Of a stretch of 59,363 bases of DNA, positions 1 through 8,285 are shown in pieces. Source of the DNA: Actinomycetes bacterium. Lineage in GTDB: Bacteria > Actinomycetota > Acidimicrobiia > Acidimicrobiales > CADCSY01. The notes under the pieces were generated by a model. It made no database searches and had not been told where the DNA came from. It saw only the letters and a list, made by a program, of their open reading frames with translations. The stretch is from the NCBI GenBank assembly GCA_025464025.1, contig JAODBP010000226.1, forward strand, positions 1 to 59,363, read 5' to 3'. The translations under genes and the position numbers were made by a program. Each line of letters starts with the position of its first letter. The stretch's first letter is position 1.

Positions 1-114
1 CCCGTACTCCTCGGCCAAGCGGCACTGCTCCACCGCGTCCGACAGGATCCGCGCCTCGGTCGCCCGATCCGCGTCCGCCGGGACCTGCCACTCATAGAGC
101 AGTCCGAACTCCAT
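1..114 (-). CDS. Luciferase-like (LLM class) flavin/F420-dependent oxidoreductase, N-terminus only
   Basis: Only the first 38 codons are inside the window; the gene continues past the left edge. The N-terminus MEFGLLYEWQVP followed by a helix rich in Glu, Ala and Arg and ending in CRLAEEYG matches the first strand and helix of the LLM (bacterial luciferase-like) TIM barrel. These enzymes use FMNH2 or F420 to oxidise substrates. The ATG at 114 lies 7 bp downstream of a -10-like TAGGGA (122-127), which is 16 bp from a TTGACG (144-149) that is part of the operator at 145-162. This suggests a leaderless or nearly leaderless transcript. The exact substrate cannot be told. Confidence 0.7.
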   Translation of the reverse strand, partial: MEFGLLYEWQVPADADRATEARILSDAVEQCRLAEEYG

Positions 115-144
115 CACACACTCCCTAGTCCCGGTCGCCCGATC

Positions 145-162
145 GTCAACTCATATGTTGAC
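145..162. promoter_or_regulatory. Operator 1 of the GTCAAC-N6-GTTGAC regulon
   Basis: GTCAAC TCATAT GTTGAC, both half-sites exact. It lies between the divergent LLM gene (start 114, minus) and SnoaL-like gene (start 306, plus). On the minus strand the half-site supplies a -35 TTGACG with TAGGGA 16 bp downstream. No convincing -10 is seen on the plus strand. Confidence 0.8.
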
Positions 163-305
163 TCTGGCAATGTATTGCGCATGGTGACGGTCCGCAACAA
201 CTGAGCAGACCGGACGTTCTCCAGACGAACGGACCTTGTGCGCCCGTCGGCTGGCAGAGCTACTGTCCGTCAACGATCCTGTCGAAGAGCTGGGGAGGAG
301 TCCAC

Positions 306-827
306 GTGACCGACGCACGCGCCGTCGAAGACCGGCTCGACGTGATCGAGACCTGCACGAAGATGCACTGGCTGGTCGACCGGAAGCAGTGGGACCGCCT
401 CCACGAGGTGCTGGCATCCGAGGTCTGCTTCCCCACCCTCGAGGAGCAGGAGAGCGACGGGTTCGACCCGGCGTCCTGCGTCCGTTCCCTCGAGAGCATC
501 ATGGCGAGCTACGAGATCACGCTCGGCGGGCTGTTCACGCAGCACCTCATCGCCGGCCACCAGGTCGAGCTGGACGGGGACACCGCCGTCTGCCAGGCCC
601 ACTCGATCAACGTCCACTACCCGCTCCCGCCGGCTGAGGGCTCCCGAGTCACCCACGGCAACGAGTACCTGTTCGAGCTCGCCCGCACCCCCGCCGGCTG
701 GCGGATCACGGGCCGCCGCACGCGGATCCTGTGGAGCGAGGGTGACGAACAGGCCCACGACGTGGGCGCCAAGCAGCGCCAGTGGCTGGCCTCGATGGCA
801 GCCGACGGCAGCGGGCCGACGGCCTGA
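306..827 (+). CDS. SnoaL-like (NTF2 fold) protein
   Basis: A 173-residue protein starting at GTG 306, with a Shine-Dalgarno GGGGAGGAG ending 5 bp before it. The NTF2/SnoaL-like fold is indicated by the N-terminal helix around RLDVIETCTKMHWLVDRKQWD, the TQHLIAGHQVELDGDTAVC strand pair (roughly residues 80-98) and the final GWRITGRRT strand. Such proteins act as small hydratases, isomerases or dehydratases, or as non-catalytic binding domains. It is a clear paralogue of the product at 39379, and its C-terminus matches the gene remnant at 37437. It belongs to the operator-linked region. The substrate is unknown. Confidence 0.8.
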   Translation: MTDARAVEDRLDVIETCTKMHWLVDRKQWDRLHEVLASEVCFPTLEEQESDGFDPASCVRSLESIMASYEITLGGLFTQHLIAGHQVELDGDTAVCQAHSINVHYPLPPAEGSRVTHGNEYLFELARTPAGWRITGRRTRILWSEGDEQAHDVGAKQRQWLASMAADGSGPTA

Positions 828-842
828 GCGGCCCTCTCAGGC
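822..842. terminator. Hairpin between convergent genes
   Basis: GCCTGAG, a 7-bp loop, then CTCAGGC. The stem overlaps the stop codons of the SnoaL-like gene and of the convergent small gene. There is no U-tract, so its role as a bidirectional terminator is inferred. Confidence 0.4.
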
Positions 843-1007
843 GGTGCGGCGAGCCACGAGCGCACCCGCCTCGCCGGCGAGCACCTCGCGCAGCATGACC
901 CTCTCCTGGAGCAGGTCGAGCTTCACCAGCACGTCCTCCGCCCGGGCGATCTCGTCATCCAGCGATCGAAGCCGCCGCAGCAGGTCGTCTCGGCTGACGG
1001 TGTGCAT
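837..1007 (-). CDS. Small hypothetical protein, predicted coiled coil (56 aa)
   Basis: The ATG at 1007 is preceded by AGAGGGGG at Shine-Dalgarno distance; longer in-frame starts run through unlikely Pro/Arg-rich sequence, so this short form is preferred. The protein is almost entirely helical, with heptad-like leucines in LLRRLRSLDDEIARAEDVL, and has no signal peptide or membrane segment. I do not recognise a family. Operator 2 lies 70 bp upstream with a TTGACA -35 (1076-1081) and a GAGGGT -10 (1053-1058) pointing at this gene. That makes it a likely regulon member rather than a chance ORF. It may be a small subunit or adaptor. Confidence 0.55.
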   Translation of the reverse strand: MHTVSRDDLLRRLRSLDDEIARAEDVLVKLDLLQERVMLREVLAGEAGALVARRTA

Positions 1008-1076
1008 CACGTCCCCCTCTCGGACCGGGCCCGGCAGCCCGACCTCTTCCTCACCCTCACACCGGTCGCAAGCTGT

Positions 1077-1094
1077 GTCAACCCCTGTGTTGAT
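1077..1094. promoter_or_regulatory. Operator 2 of the GTCAAC-N6-GTTGAC regulon
   Basis: GTCAAC CCCTGT GTTGAT. It lies between the small gene (minus) and the SDR at 1277 (plus). The minus-strand half-site makes TTGACA with GAGGGT 17 bp downstream (1053-1058). The SDR seems to have its own promoter further down. Confidence 0.75.
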
Positions 1095-1186
1095 ACGGGA
1101 CATCCGGGCCGTTCCGGCACCCGATGGCCCCTCGCTCCCGATCCATGGTCGCGATTGTCGGTGACGCTGGTGAGTGCGAGACACCG

Positions 1187-1214
1187 TTGGTACTGTCGCT
1201 CTCGGACCTACATT
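1187..1214 (+). promoter_or_regulatory. Candidate promoter of the SDR at 1277
   Basis: TTGGTA (1187-1192), a 16-bp spacer, TACATT (1209-1214). The 5' UTR would be about 55 bases and contains the AAAGGAG Shine-Dalgarno at 1265-1271. It is not overlapped by an operator. Confidence 0.4.
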
Positions 1215-1276
1215 GTCGAATTTCGGCGGCACAGGCGAGGGCATCGTTCTCGAATTGCCGCACCAAAGGAGCAGGG

Positions 1277-2068
1277 ATGACAGGACGTTTGGACGGCAAG
1301 GTGGCAGTCATCACCGGCGGAGCCCGGGGCCAGGGCGAGTCCCACGCTCGCCGCTTCGTCGCCGAGGGGGCCAAGGTCGTGATCGGCGACATCCTCGACG
1401 ACCTCGGCAAGGCGCTGGCCGACGAGCTCGGCGACGCCGCGATCTACCAGCACCTCGACGTCACGTCCGAGGCGGAGTGGGAGCAGTTCGTCGCCACGGC
1501 CGAGCGCGAGTTCGGGAAGGTCGACATCCTCGTCAACAACGCCGGCGTCGCCCAGTTCGGCGAGATGACCCACGAGCTGTCCGTGGACGCGTACCGGCGG
1601 AACATCGAGATCAACCAGTTCGGCGTGTTCATCGGCATGCACGCGACGCTCCCCGCCCTGCTCCGCAACCGCGGCGGGTCCATCGTCAACATCTCCTCGG
1701 CCGGCGGGATCGTCGGCTTCGGCGGCACCATCGCCTACACCGCGGCGAAGTTCGCCGTCCGGGGCATGAGCAAGACGGCCGCGCTCGAGTACGGCAAGGC
1801 CGGCATCCGGGTCAACTCCGTCCACCCCGGAGCCGTCGACACCGACCTGATCCGCAACATCAGCGCCGGGAGCGGCAGCGGCGTGATCGACGAGACCCGT
1901 TTCGCCAACGTGGCGATGGGCCGGGTCGGCCAGCCCGAGGACGTCACCAACCTCGTCCTCTTCCTCGCCAGCGACGAGGCGGCCTACTGCACCGGCGCCG
2001 AGTACTTCTGCGACGGCGGCTCGATGGCCGGCACCGTCAACCCGGCGGCCCGCGCCTCGCTGGACTGA
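1277..2068 (+). CDS. SDR family NAD(P)-dependent oxidoreductase
   Basis: A 263-residue classical short-chain dehydrogenase. Visible motifs are the cofactor loop TGGARGQG (13-20), an acidic residue after the second strand (IGDIL, favouring NAD), NNAG (87-90), catalytic Ser about 140 and YTAAK (Tyr154, Lys158). The start at ATG 1277 is fixed by AAAGGAG 6 bp upstream and by the usual short N-terminal lead. It would oxidise a hydroxyl or reduce a ketone on a CoA ester or free intermediate. It is a close paralogue of the SDR at 51401, sharing GGARGQG and the overall length. The gene converges with the MFS gene. Confidence 0.85.
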   Translation: MTGRLDGKVAVITGGARGQGESHARRFVAEGAKVVIGDILDDLGKALADELGDAAIYQHLDVTSEAEWEQFVATAEREFGKVDILVNNAGVAQFGEMTHELSVDAYRRNIEINQFGVFIGMHATLPALLRNRGGSIVNISSAGGIVGFGGTIAYTAAKFAVRGMSKTAALEYGKAGIRVNSVHPGAVDTDLIRNISAGSGSGVIDETRFANVAMGRVGQPEDVTNLVLFLASDEAAYCTGAEYFCDGGSMAGTVNPAARASLD

Positions 2069-2086
2069 CCGGGCACCCGGGGTCAG
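2065..2086. terminator. Hairpin between convergent SDR and MFS genes
   Basis: CTGACC...GGTCAG with an inner GC-rich stem. Both stop codons lie in the arms. There is no U-tract. Confidence 0.4.
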
Positions 2087-3735
2087 GTGGCGGCGCCGGC
2101 GACCGCCACCGCCTCCGGGGGCAGCCTCGGCCGCTCCGCCTCCGGCGCGCCATCGCGCTCGTCGAGGCGAGGGATCAGCAGCGTGGTGAGGACACCGAGG
2201 GCGGCCAGGGCGGCGGCGAGCACCAGCGCCAGCTGGGCCGCCGAGAGGACGCCGGCGCTGATCGCCTCGCGCACCGCGCCGGCCGAGCTCGCCACGCTCG
2301 GCCCCGATCGCTCGATCTCCCGCAGGGCGGCGGCCCGGACCGAGGCCGGGATCGGGAGTCGCCCGACCGCGGCGAGGCTGCGGCTGGCCGAGACCGTGGC
2401 GAGCGTCGCGCCCATGACGGCGAGGCCGAACGCGACGCCGGCCTGGCGGGCGGTGGCGACCATCCCGCTGGCCGTCCCCATCTGGGCGTCGGCAACGTCC
2501 CAGAGCGAGATGTTCACCAGTTGGGCGTTGGTCATGCCCGCGCCGATGCCCATCCCCACCGTGGCGGGCAGGATCGAGAGGAACGTGGCGTCGCGTCGGA
2601 GGGCCGCGGCCATCAGGAGCGGCCCCAGCACGAGCAGGGCGACGCCGAGCCGCAGCGCGGCCGTCGTGGTCCACCGACGCACGAGCCACCCCACGAACCG
2701 GGCACCGAGGATCGAGCCGATCCCGTACGGCAGGATCCAGAGCCCGCTCTCGGCCGCGCTGAGCCCGCGACCGGTCTGCAGGTAGACGCCGAGGACGAGC
2801 AACATGCCCATCTGCCCCGTGACGGCCACGGCGGTCGTGAGCAGCCCGTACCGGAACCGCGGGTACCGGAGCTGGGTGAGGTCGAACAGCACGTCGCGCC
2901 CCTCCCGCTGCCCTCGGCGCTCGACGTGCACGAACCACGCGGCGGCGACGGCGGCGACCACGAACGCGAGCGGCGCCGCCGAGACCGGGCGGGTGGTGGG
3001 CCAGACGACGCGGCCGAGCACCGTGACGTCACCGACCGGCCGCCACCAGCCGTAGCGAGCGGACTGCGAGATGCCGAACACGAGCGAGAACATCGCCAGC
3101 GCCGAGAGCGCCGCGCCCCGCAGGTCGAGCCCCCGCCGGCCGCCGTTCGGGTGGTCGTGCGGCATCAGCAGCAGGGCGCCGATGGCGACGAGCGGGCTCA
3201 CGATGACGTTGATGCCGTAGGCCCAGCGCCACGAGTACGAGCTGGTCAGGAAGCCGCCGACCACCGGTCCCAGGGCCACGCCGAGGCCGGCGACCACGCC
3301 GTACCAGGTGAACGCCATCCCCCGCTCCCGCCCGTGGAAGACCGTCGAGATGATGGCGAGCGCGGAGGGGAGCATCAGGGCCGCACCGGCGCCCTCGAGG
3401 AAGACGTAGCCCACCAGGAGGTGCGGCACCGACGTGGCGAACGCGCAGAGCAGCGACCCGAACCCGAAGAGGCCGGCGCCGGTGACGAACGTGCGCCGGA
3501 ACCCGAAGATGTCGCCGATGCGCCCGCCGACGATCAGCAGCGAGGCGAACACGAGCGGGTAGCCGGTGATCACCCACTGCACCGACGGCAGGGTGGTCCG
3601 GAGATCGTGCAGCAGGCTCGGCAGCAGCACACCGAAGATCGTGTTGTCGACGCCGACGATGAACATCGACGTGACGACGATGGCGAAGGTCAGCCAGCGG
3701 CGCCCGTCACTCTCGGCGGTCAGGGCATCCGTCAC
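2083..3735 (-). CDS. MFS transporter, DHA2 (EmrB/QacA-like) family
   Basis: About 550 residues with many hydrophobic segments, consistent with the 14-helix DHA2 drug/proton antiporters. The first helix carries GVDNTIFGVLLP, the family form of motif D, and the loop after helix 2 has GGRIGDIFGFRR, the MFS motif A. The GTG at 3735 is chosen because it leaves a normal short cytoplasmic N-terminus; the upstream in-frame extension to 3822 is Ser/His-rich and overlaps the divergent promoter. No good Shine-Dalgarno precedes it, so the start is uncertain. It probably exports a substrate or toxic intermediate, or imports an aromatic acid. Confidence 0.85.
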   Translation of the reverse strand: MTDALTAESDGRRWLTFAIVVTSMFIVGVDNTIFGVLLPSLLHDLRTTLPSVQWVITGYPLVFASLLIVGGRIGDIFGFRRTFVTGAGLFGFGSLLCAFATSVPHLLVGYVFLEGAGAALMLPSALAIISTVFHGRERGMAFTWYGVVAGLGVALGPVVGGFLTSSYSWRWAYGINVIVSPLVAIGALLLMPHDHPNGGRRGLDLRGAALSALAMFSLVFGISQSARYGWWRPVGDVTVLGRVVWPTTRPVSAAPLAFVVAAVAAAWFVHVERRGQREGRDVLFDLTQLRYPRFRYGLLTTAVAVTGQMGMLLVLGVYLQTGRGLSAAESGLWILPYGIGSILGARFVGWLVRRWTTTAALRLGVALLVLGPLLMAAALRRDATFLSILPATVGMGIGAGMTNAQLVNISLWDVADAQMGTASGMVATARQAGVAFGLAVMGATLATVSASRSLAAVGRLPIPASVRAAALREIERSGPSVASSAGAVREAISAGVLSAAQLALVLAAALAALGVLTTLLIPRLDERDGAPEAERPRLPPEAVAVAGAAT

Positions 3736-3760
3736 GGCAGAATGGTGCCCCAGATCCTCC

Positions 3761-3802
3761 GGAAAAACTAGAACATAGGGTCTGGACGTGCTGGGAGAAA
3801 CT
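3761..3802. promoter_or_regulatory. Divergent promoter region with a motif shared with 9204-9243
   Basis: GGAAAAACTAGAACA (3761-3775) and GGGAGAAACT (3793-3802) have close counterparts in the same order and spacing at 9204-9243. No GTCAAC operator is present here. A different regulator may act at these two divergent promoters. Confidence 0.3.
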
Positions 3803-3857
3803 GCCCAATGATGGGCGGACACGCCGGCAAGGTGCTCGCGTCGGCCAGGAGGTTCTG

Positions 3858-5150
3858 TTGATCGTCACCGACAGCGAGGGGGTGCGGCGCTATGCCGTCG
3901 TCTCCTCCGACAGTCACGCCGGCGCCGCGCTCCACGAGTACAAGCCGTACCTCGAGAAGCGCTGGCACGAGGAGTTCGATGCCTGGGCCGACGCCTACGT
4001 CGACCCGTGGATGGGCATCGGCGAGGGCGACCGCAAGGGCGGCTCGGCCAGCTCCACGCTGGAGACGAACTGGAACAGCCAGCTGCGCCAGCAGGTGATC
4101 GAGGGCGAGGGTGTCGCCGCCGAGGTCCTCTACCCGAACACGGTGCCGCCCTTCTACCCGAGCAAGGGCGCCCTGGTGGCACCCAACCCGAAGGACCAGG
4201 CCGACTACGAGCACCGGCTCGCCGGGCTGCGGGCCCACAACCGCTGGCTCGTCGACTACTGCGCCATGGTCCCCGGCCGCCGGGTCGGCATCGTCCAGCT
4301 GTTCCTGAACGACCTCGACCAGGTGCTCGACGACGTCCGCTTCGCCCACGAGCAGGGGCTCGGTGGCGGGATCCTCCTCCCTGGCACGCCACCCGGGAGC
4401 GGCCTGCCCCCGTTCTACGACCCGCACTGGGAGCCGCTGTGGTCGCTGTGCGAGGAGCTCGACGTCCCGCTCAACCACCACACCGTGCCGTCGGCGGCGC
4501 CCGACTACGCGCCGCACACCCAGACGACGGACGACTCGTGGGCGACCATCGGCTACGTGGAGCTCCGCTTCTGGGCCCACCGCCCGCTGTGGCACCTGAT
4601 CTTCAGCGGCGTCTTCGAGCGCCACCCCGGTCTCAAGCTGGTGCTCAGCGAGCAGGGCTCGGCGTGGACGGTCCACACCGTCGCCGGGCTCGACCGGATG
4701 GCGCACGGCCTCCGCCGCAAGGGCACGTCCGAGCACCAGCTCGGCGGTGCCGGCATGGCCAAGATCCCGGAGGCCCCGAGCTTCTACTTCAAGCGGAACT
4801 GCTACCTCGGCGCCAGCATCATGACCCCCAAGGAGGCCGAGCTCCGGTACGAGATCGGCGTCGACCGGCTCATGTGGGGCACCGACTTCCCCCACAGCGA
4901 GGGCGTCTACCCGTACACGCTCGAAGGCCTGCAGGCCACGTTCGCCGGGGTCCCCGAGGACGAGGTGGCGACCATGCTCGCCGGGAACGCCCTCGGTGTG
5001 TACCGCTTCGACGAGAAGGCCGTGGCCGACGCGGCCGCCCGGTTCGGACCGAGCGTCGAAGCGGTCGACCAGCCGCTCACGACCTTCCCCGAGGACAACT
5101 ACTCCCCGGTGTTCGCCCAGGAGTACGCCGACGTGGTGCCGAGCTGGTGA
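3858..5150 (+). CDS. Amidohydrolase family protein (ACMSD-like, amidohydrolase_2), paralogue 1
   Basis: 430 residues of the PF04909-type metal-dependent TIM barrel, the family of ACMSD, gamma-resorcylate decarboxylase and related hydrolases. The first metal motif is D18-S-H20, a D-x-H in place of the classical HxH. A central LNHHTVPS gives a further His ligand and the C-terminal GTDFPHSEG (Asp about 343) the last ligand. Translation appears to start at TTG 3858 behind a strong AGGAGG at 3848-3853; no ATG fits better. The stop overlaps the GTG of the next SDR (GTGA), so the two are translationally coupled. Decarboxylase versus hydrolase activity cannot be decided. Confidence 0.85.
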   Translation: MIVTDSEGVRRYAVVSSDSHAGAALHEYKPYLEKRWHEEFDAWADAYVDPWMGIGEGDRKGGSASSTLETNWNSQLRQQVIEGEGVAAEVLYPNTVPPFYPSKGALVAPNPKDQADYEHRLAGLRAHNRWLVDYCAMVPGRRVGIVQLFLNDLDQVLDDVRFAHEQGLGGGILLPGTPPGSGLPPFYDPHWEPLWSLCEELDVPLNHHTVPSAAPDYAPHTQTTDDSWATIGYVELRFWAHRPLWHLIFSGVFERHPGLKLVLSEQGSAWTVHTVAGLDRMAHGLRRKGTSEHQLGGAGMAKIPEAPSFYFKRNCYLGASIMTPKEAELRYEIGVDRLMWGTDFPHSEGVYPYTLEGLQATFAGVPEDEVATMLAGNALGVYRFDEKAVADAAARFGPSVEAVDQPLTTFPEDNYSPVFAQEYADVVPSW

Positions 5151-6010
5151 ACGGGACGGGACGGCTCCAGGACGAGGTCGCCATCGTCACCGGCTCGACG
5201 CACGGCATCGGGCGGGCGTCGGCGATCCTCTTCGCCAGCGAGGGGGCCTCGGTCGTCGTGACCGGGCGTGACCCCGCCGCCGGCGCCGAGGTGCTGGAGC
5301 GGATCAGCGAGGCCGGCGGGCGGGCGACGTTCGTGCGCGCCGACCTCCTCGACCTCGACGTCGGTGACCGGGTGCTGGCGGCGACGCTCGAGGCGTTCGG
5401 TCCGCCCACCATCCTCATGAACAACGCCGGCAGCAACGACCTCGTGCGCGACGGTCGCGACCGGGCGCTCAGCGAGATCACCGACGAGAACTGGGCCACG
5501 ATCCTCGAGACCAACCTCACCGGGCCCATGCGGGTGACGCGCGCCGCGCTCAACCACATGATCCGCAACGGGGGTGGGGCCATCCTGAACATCTCCTCCC
5601 GGGCCGCCCGCGTCGGCGTGCCGGGCGCCGACGGCTACACCGCGGTCAAGGGCGCCATCGAGGCGCTGACCCGGTCGCTCGCCGCCGAGTACGGCGAGTA
5701 CGGCGTGCGAGCCAACTGCATCCAGGTGTCGTTCGTCCAGGTCGTCGACGAGCGCAAGGGCCGGGTGTCGCTCGACCCCGACAAGGACGCCCGCATGCGG
5801 GCGATGGTCGCCATCCGCGGCGGCCACCCGCCCGACGTCGCCCACGCCGCGCTGTACCTGGTGTCCCGGGACGCTGGCTTCGTCACCGGCGCCATCGTGC
5901 CGGTCGACGGCGGCGCGTCGGTCGTCTCCGGCATGCCGTGGGTGTCGCCGAAGCCCGACCTCGACGGGACCGGCGCGGGGTCGGTCGACGCCTGGTCGGT
6001 CACCAGCTGA
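5147..6010 (+). CDS. SDR family oxidoreductase, paralogue of 19390-20253
   Basis: 287 residues with TGSTHGIG (about 15-22), NNAG, catalytic Ser in NISSRAARVG and YTAVK. The GTG at 5147 overlaps the TGA of the amidohydrolase. It shares long stretches with the SDR at 19390, notably the unusual insertion around CIQVSFVQVVDERKGR and the C-terminal SGMPWV tail. The two probably act on related substrates. The gene converges directly with the MmgE/PrpD gene, stop to stop. Confidence 0.85.
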   Translation: MNGTGRLQDEVAIVTGSTHGIGRASAILFASEGASVVVTGRDPAAGAEVLERISEAGGRATFVRADLLDLDVGDRVLAATLEAFGPPTILMNNAGSNDLVRDGRDRALSEITDENWATILETNLTGPMRVTRAALNHMIRNGGGAILNISSRAARVGVPGADGYTAVKGAIEALTRSLAAEYGEYGVRANCIQVSFVQVVDERKGRVSLDPDKDARMRAMVAIRGGHPPDVAHAALYLVSRDAGFVTGAIVPVDGGASVVSGMPWVSPKPDLDGTGAGSVDAWSVTS

Positions 6011-7408
6011 TCAGGGCAGGGCGACGAGCTCGGCGATGTCGGTGACGGCGTGGTGCTCGAGGTCCATGACGACTTCGACGAGGCGCTCGGTGCGGTCGTG
6101 GCCCAGCCGCTCGGCGGTGTTCCGGAACACCTCGATGCGCTCGTCGGTGGTGAGCAGGTTGCCCACCCGGCCCCGGACCTGGAGGCGGTCGACGGTCACC
6201 GTGAAGCTGCGCCCGTCCCGGGTGTTGACCGTCACGACCTGGTCGTCGAAGCCCCGGACGTTGGGCCGGGTCTCGTCGATCACCACCTTCACCCGGTCGC
6301 GCGCCTCGACGTAGCGGCGGTCGACCACGGCCTCGTCGGTGAAGGCGTGCACGTACGGCAGCCGCGGCACCCCGTCCACGAGGATGCCCGCGATCGCCTG
6401 CTCCAGGCTGAACTTGGCCTGCTCCCCCGTCGTCGGCGCGGGGAACGACGCGATGCGCACGGCGAACGGCGGCACCAGCAGCTCGACCGTGGCCACGTCG
6501 TCGGCGGTGAGGCCCTCGTCGGTCATGATCGTGATGACGCCCTCGACGGCCTGGTGGGTCACGCCGCTGGTGCCGTACATCTTCGCCGACACGTCCGAGG
6601 TCTCCAGGAAGAGCGGCCCGCCCAGGTCGGCGGTGATGACCTCGGGGCGGTACGGGCGCGTCGAGCTGTCGCCGACGTACTGCTCGCCCCAGGAGAACCG
6701 GCCGTCGAGGTACTCGGGGTTGGCGGTGAAGCCCTCGGACGCCAGCAGCGCCGACCACACGCCGACCCTCGCCGGCACGCCCGCCTCGTGGACGTGGCTC
6801 ATGTAGCCGTCGCCCCGCAGGCTGCCGCCGCCGAGCGGCAGGGCGCCGCCGAGGCAGCTCCGCATGCCGGCCCCGTCGAGGCCGAAGAGCTTCCCCGCCG
6901 TCACGCCCGCACCGGCGGGCCCCACGAAGGAGAACCCCATGAAGCCGCGGTCGCAGGCGCCGATGGCGGCGGTGCCGAGGCGACCCTGCACCTCGATGCC
7001 CGCGACCAGCGCGGCCAGGTACTCGGCGCCCGACGACCGCTGCAGCTCGCCGACGGCCAGGCCGGCCGCGATCGGCGGGATCAGGCCGGTTCCCGGCAAC
7101 GTCCCGCACGCCTCGAGCTCGTCGCCGTGGGCCAGCGCCCCGTTGGCGTAGGCCGCCTCGGCCACGGCCGTGCGCAGGTCGGTCCCGACCACCACCGCCT
7201 GCCCGGTGGCGCCGAGCGACCGGATGACCCGCAGGAGCAGCTGGCTCACCGGCTGTGGGTTGGCGTGCACCATGTGGCCGATGCACTCGAGCGTGAACAG
7301 CTTCGCCGAGAGGACCGCCGACGCGGGCAGGTCCGCGTACGACATGGCCACGGCGTAGTCGCACAGACGGGCCGTGATGTCCTCGGTGGGAGCCTCGACG
7401 ACAGACAC
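6011..7408 (-). CDS. MmgE/PrpD family protein, paralogue 1
   Basis: 465 residues. MmgE/PrpD proteins include 2-methylcitrate dehydratase, cis-aconitate decarboxylase and iminodisuccinate epimerase. Visible family landmarks are a Tyr/Ala-rich N-terminal helical region, ANGALAHGDELEA (roughly 98-110), the GLDGAGMRSCLG helix and the C-terminal lid domain. GTG 7408 is chosen because AGGAGGT lies 5 bp upstream and the N-terminus then aligns with its close paralogue at 35098. A -10-like TATGTT occurs about 50 bp upstream on this strand. Likely a dehydratase or isomerase for a carboxylic acid; the substrate is unknown. Confidence 0.85.
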   Translation of the reverse strand: MSVVEAPTEDITARLCDYAVAMSYADLPASAVLSAKLFTLECIGHMVHANPQPVSQLLLRVIRSLGATGQAVVVGTDLRTAVAEAAYANGALAHGDELEACGTLPGTGLIPPIAAGLAVGELQRSSGAEYLAALVAGIEVQGRLGTAAIGACDRGFMGFSFVGPAGAGVTAGKLFGLDGAGMRSCLGGALPLGGGSLRGDGYMSHVHEAGVPARVGVWSALLASEGFTANPEYLDGRFSWGEQYVGDSSTRPYRPEVITADLGGPLFLETSDVSAKMYGTSGVTHQAVEGVITIMTDEGLTADDVATVELLVPPFAVRIASFPAPTTGEQAKFSLEQAIAGILVDGVPRLPYVHAFTDEAVVDRRYVEARDRVKVVIDETRPNVRGFDDQVVTVNTRDGRSFTVTVDRLQVRGRVGNLLTTDERIEVFRNTAERLGHDRTERLVEVVMDLEHHAVTDIAELVALP

Positions 7409-7482
7409 GATCGACCTCCTCGGCGGCGAGAGCATTTCGCCGCAGTGATGCCGAACATAGCAAGAAGAAGGTGGATCCCATA

Positions 7483-7501
7483 GGCGGGTTTTCACCCAGC
7501 C
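7483..7501 (-). terminator. Hairpin with GAAA tetraloop after the enoyl-CoA hydratase gene
   Basis: Read on the minus strand, GGGT-GAAA-ACCC with flanking GGC/GCC pairing and one bulge. It starts 2 bp past the stop of the gene at 7503, which supports a terminator, but there is no U-run. Confidence 0.45.
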
Positions 7502-7502
7502 G

Positions 7503-8285
7503 TCAGCGGCCGATGAAGCGAGGAGTCGTCTTGGCGGCGAACGCCCGCAGGCCGATCTTGGCGTCTTCGCTGACCATGTAGTCGAGGAACAGCGGCCGCT
7601 CGGCGGCGAGCGCGGCACGCACATCGAGCCCCTCACCCAACTGCATCGCCTGCTTGATGGCCGCCGACAGCAGCGGGCTCCGCTCGGCGAGCACTCCGGC
7701 GAGGTCGTCCACCCGACCGAGCAGGTCGTCCCCGGCGACAGCCTCGTTCACCAGGCCCCACTCGGCCGCGGTCGCACCGGAGACCCAGTCGCCGGAGAGC
7801 AGCAGCCACCGCGCCCGCCGAGCACCGATCATCCGGGGCAGTCGCTGGCTCGACCCACCGCCCGGGAACAGCCCGTGGCGGGCGTGGAAGTCGCCCAGCC
7901 GGGCGTCGTCGGCCGCCACCGCGAGGTCGCACGAGAGCACCAGCTCGAGGCCGCCGGCGTAGGCCATGCCGTGGACGGCGGCGATCGACGGCACCGGTGA
8001 CGCCTCGATGGCCGCGAACGTCTCGTGGACGACCGACACCACCCGGTCCCAGTCGGCGCGCTCGGTCGTGTCCGGATCGGTGAGGCCCAGGTCGACGCCG
8101 CTGCAGAACGCGCGGCCCTCGCCCCGGAGCAGCATCACCCTGATCTCGGGGTCGGCCTCGACCTCGGCCACGGCGCGCCGCAACCCGGCCAGGCCGTCGA
8201 GGTCGAGCGCGTTCAACCGCTCCGGGCGATCGAGCACCACGTGGGCGACGGCGCCGCGGCGCTCGAGCCGGATCATCTCGGGCAT
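7503..8285 (-). CDS. Enoyl-CoA hydratase/isomerase family protein
   Basis: 260 residues of the crotonase fold. The N-terminal VAHVVLDRPERLNAL, the first oxyanion-hole segment GEGRAFCSGVDLG and the second AAVHGMAYAGGLELVLSCDLAVAA are all recognisable. In place of the usual second catalytic Glu, the following helix reads HGLFPGGGSSQRLPR, so it may be a hydrolase, isomerase or dehydratase variant. The start at 8285 directly abuts the stop of the upstream LLM gene; Met4 is an alternative. Together they form a minus-strand operon. Confidence 0.85.
   Translation of the reverse strand: MPEMIRLERRGAVAHVVLDRPERLNALDLDGLAGLRRAVAEVEADPEIRVMLLRGEGRAFCSGVDLGLTDPDTTERADWDRVVSVVHETFAAIEASPVPSIAAVHGMAYAGGLELVLSCDLAVAADDARLGDFHARHGLFPGGGSSQRLPRMIGARRARWLLLSGDWVSGATAAEWGLVNEAVAGDDLLGRVDDLAGVLAERSPLLSAAIKQAMQLGEGLDVRAALAAERPLFLDYMVSEDAKIGLRAFAAKTTPRFIGR

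Noticed and set aside
1174..3771. Long plus-strand open frame of 865 codons
   Set aside because: A shadow of the SDR and the MFS gene: Arg/Gly/Pro-rich, no domain, and both real genes have clear family motifs.
3803..3816. GCCCAATGATGGGC palindrome upstream of amidohydrolase 1
   Set aside because: Short, single copy, and unrelated to the main motif; no support for a function.
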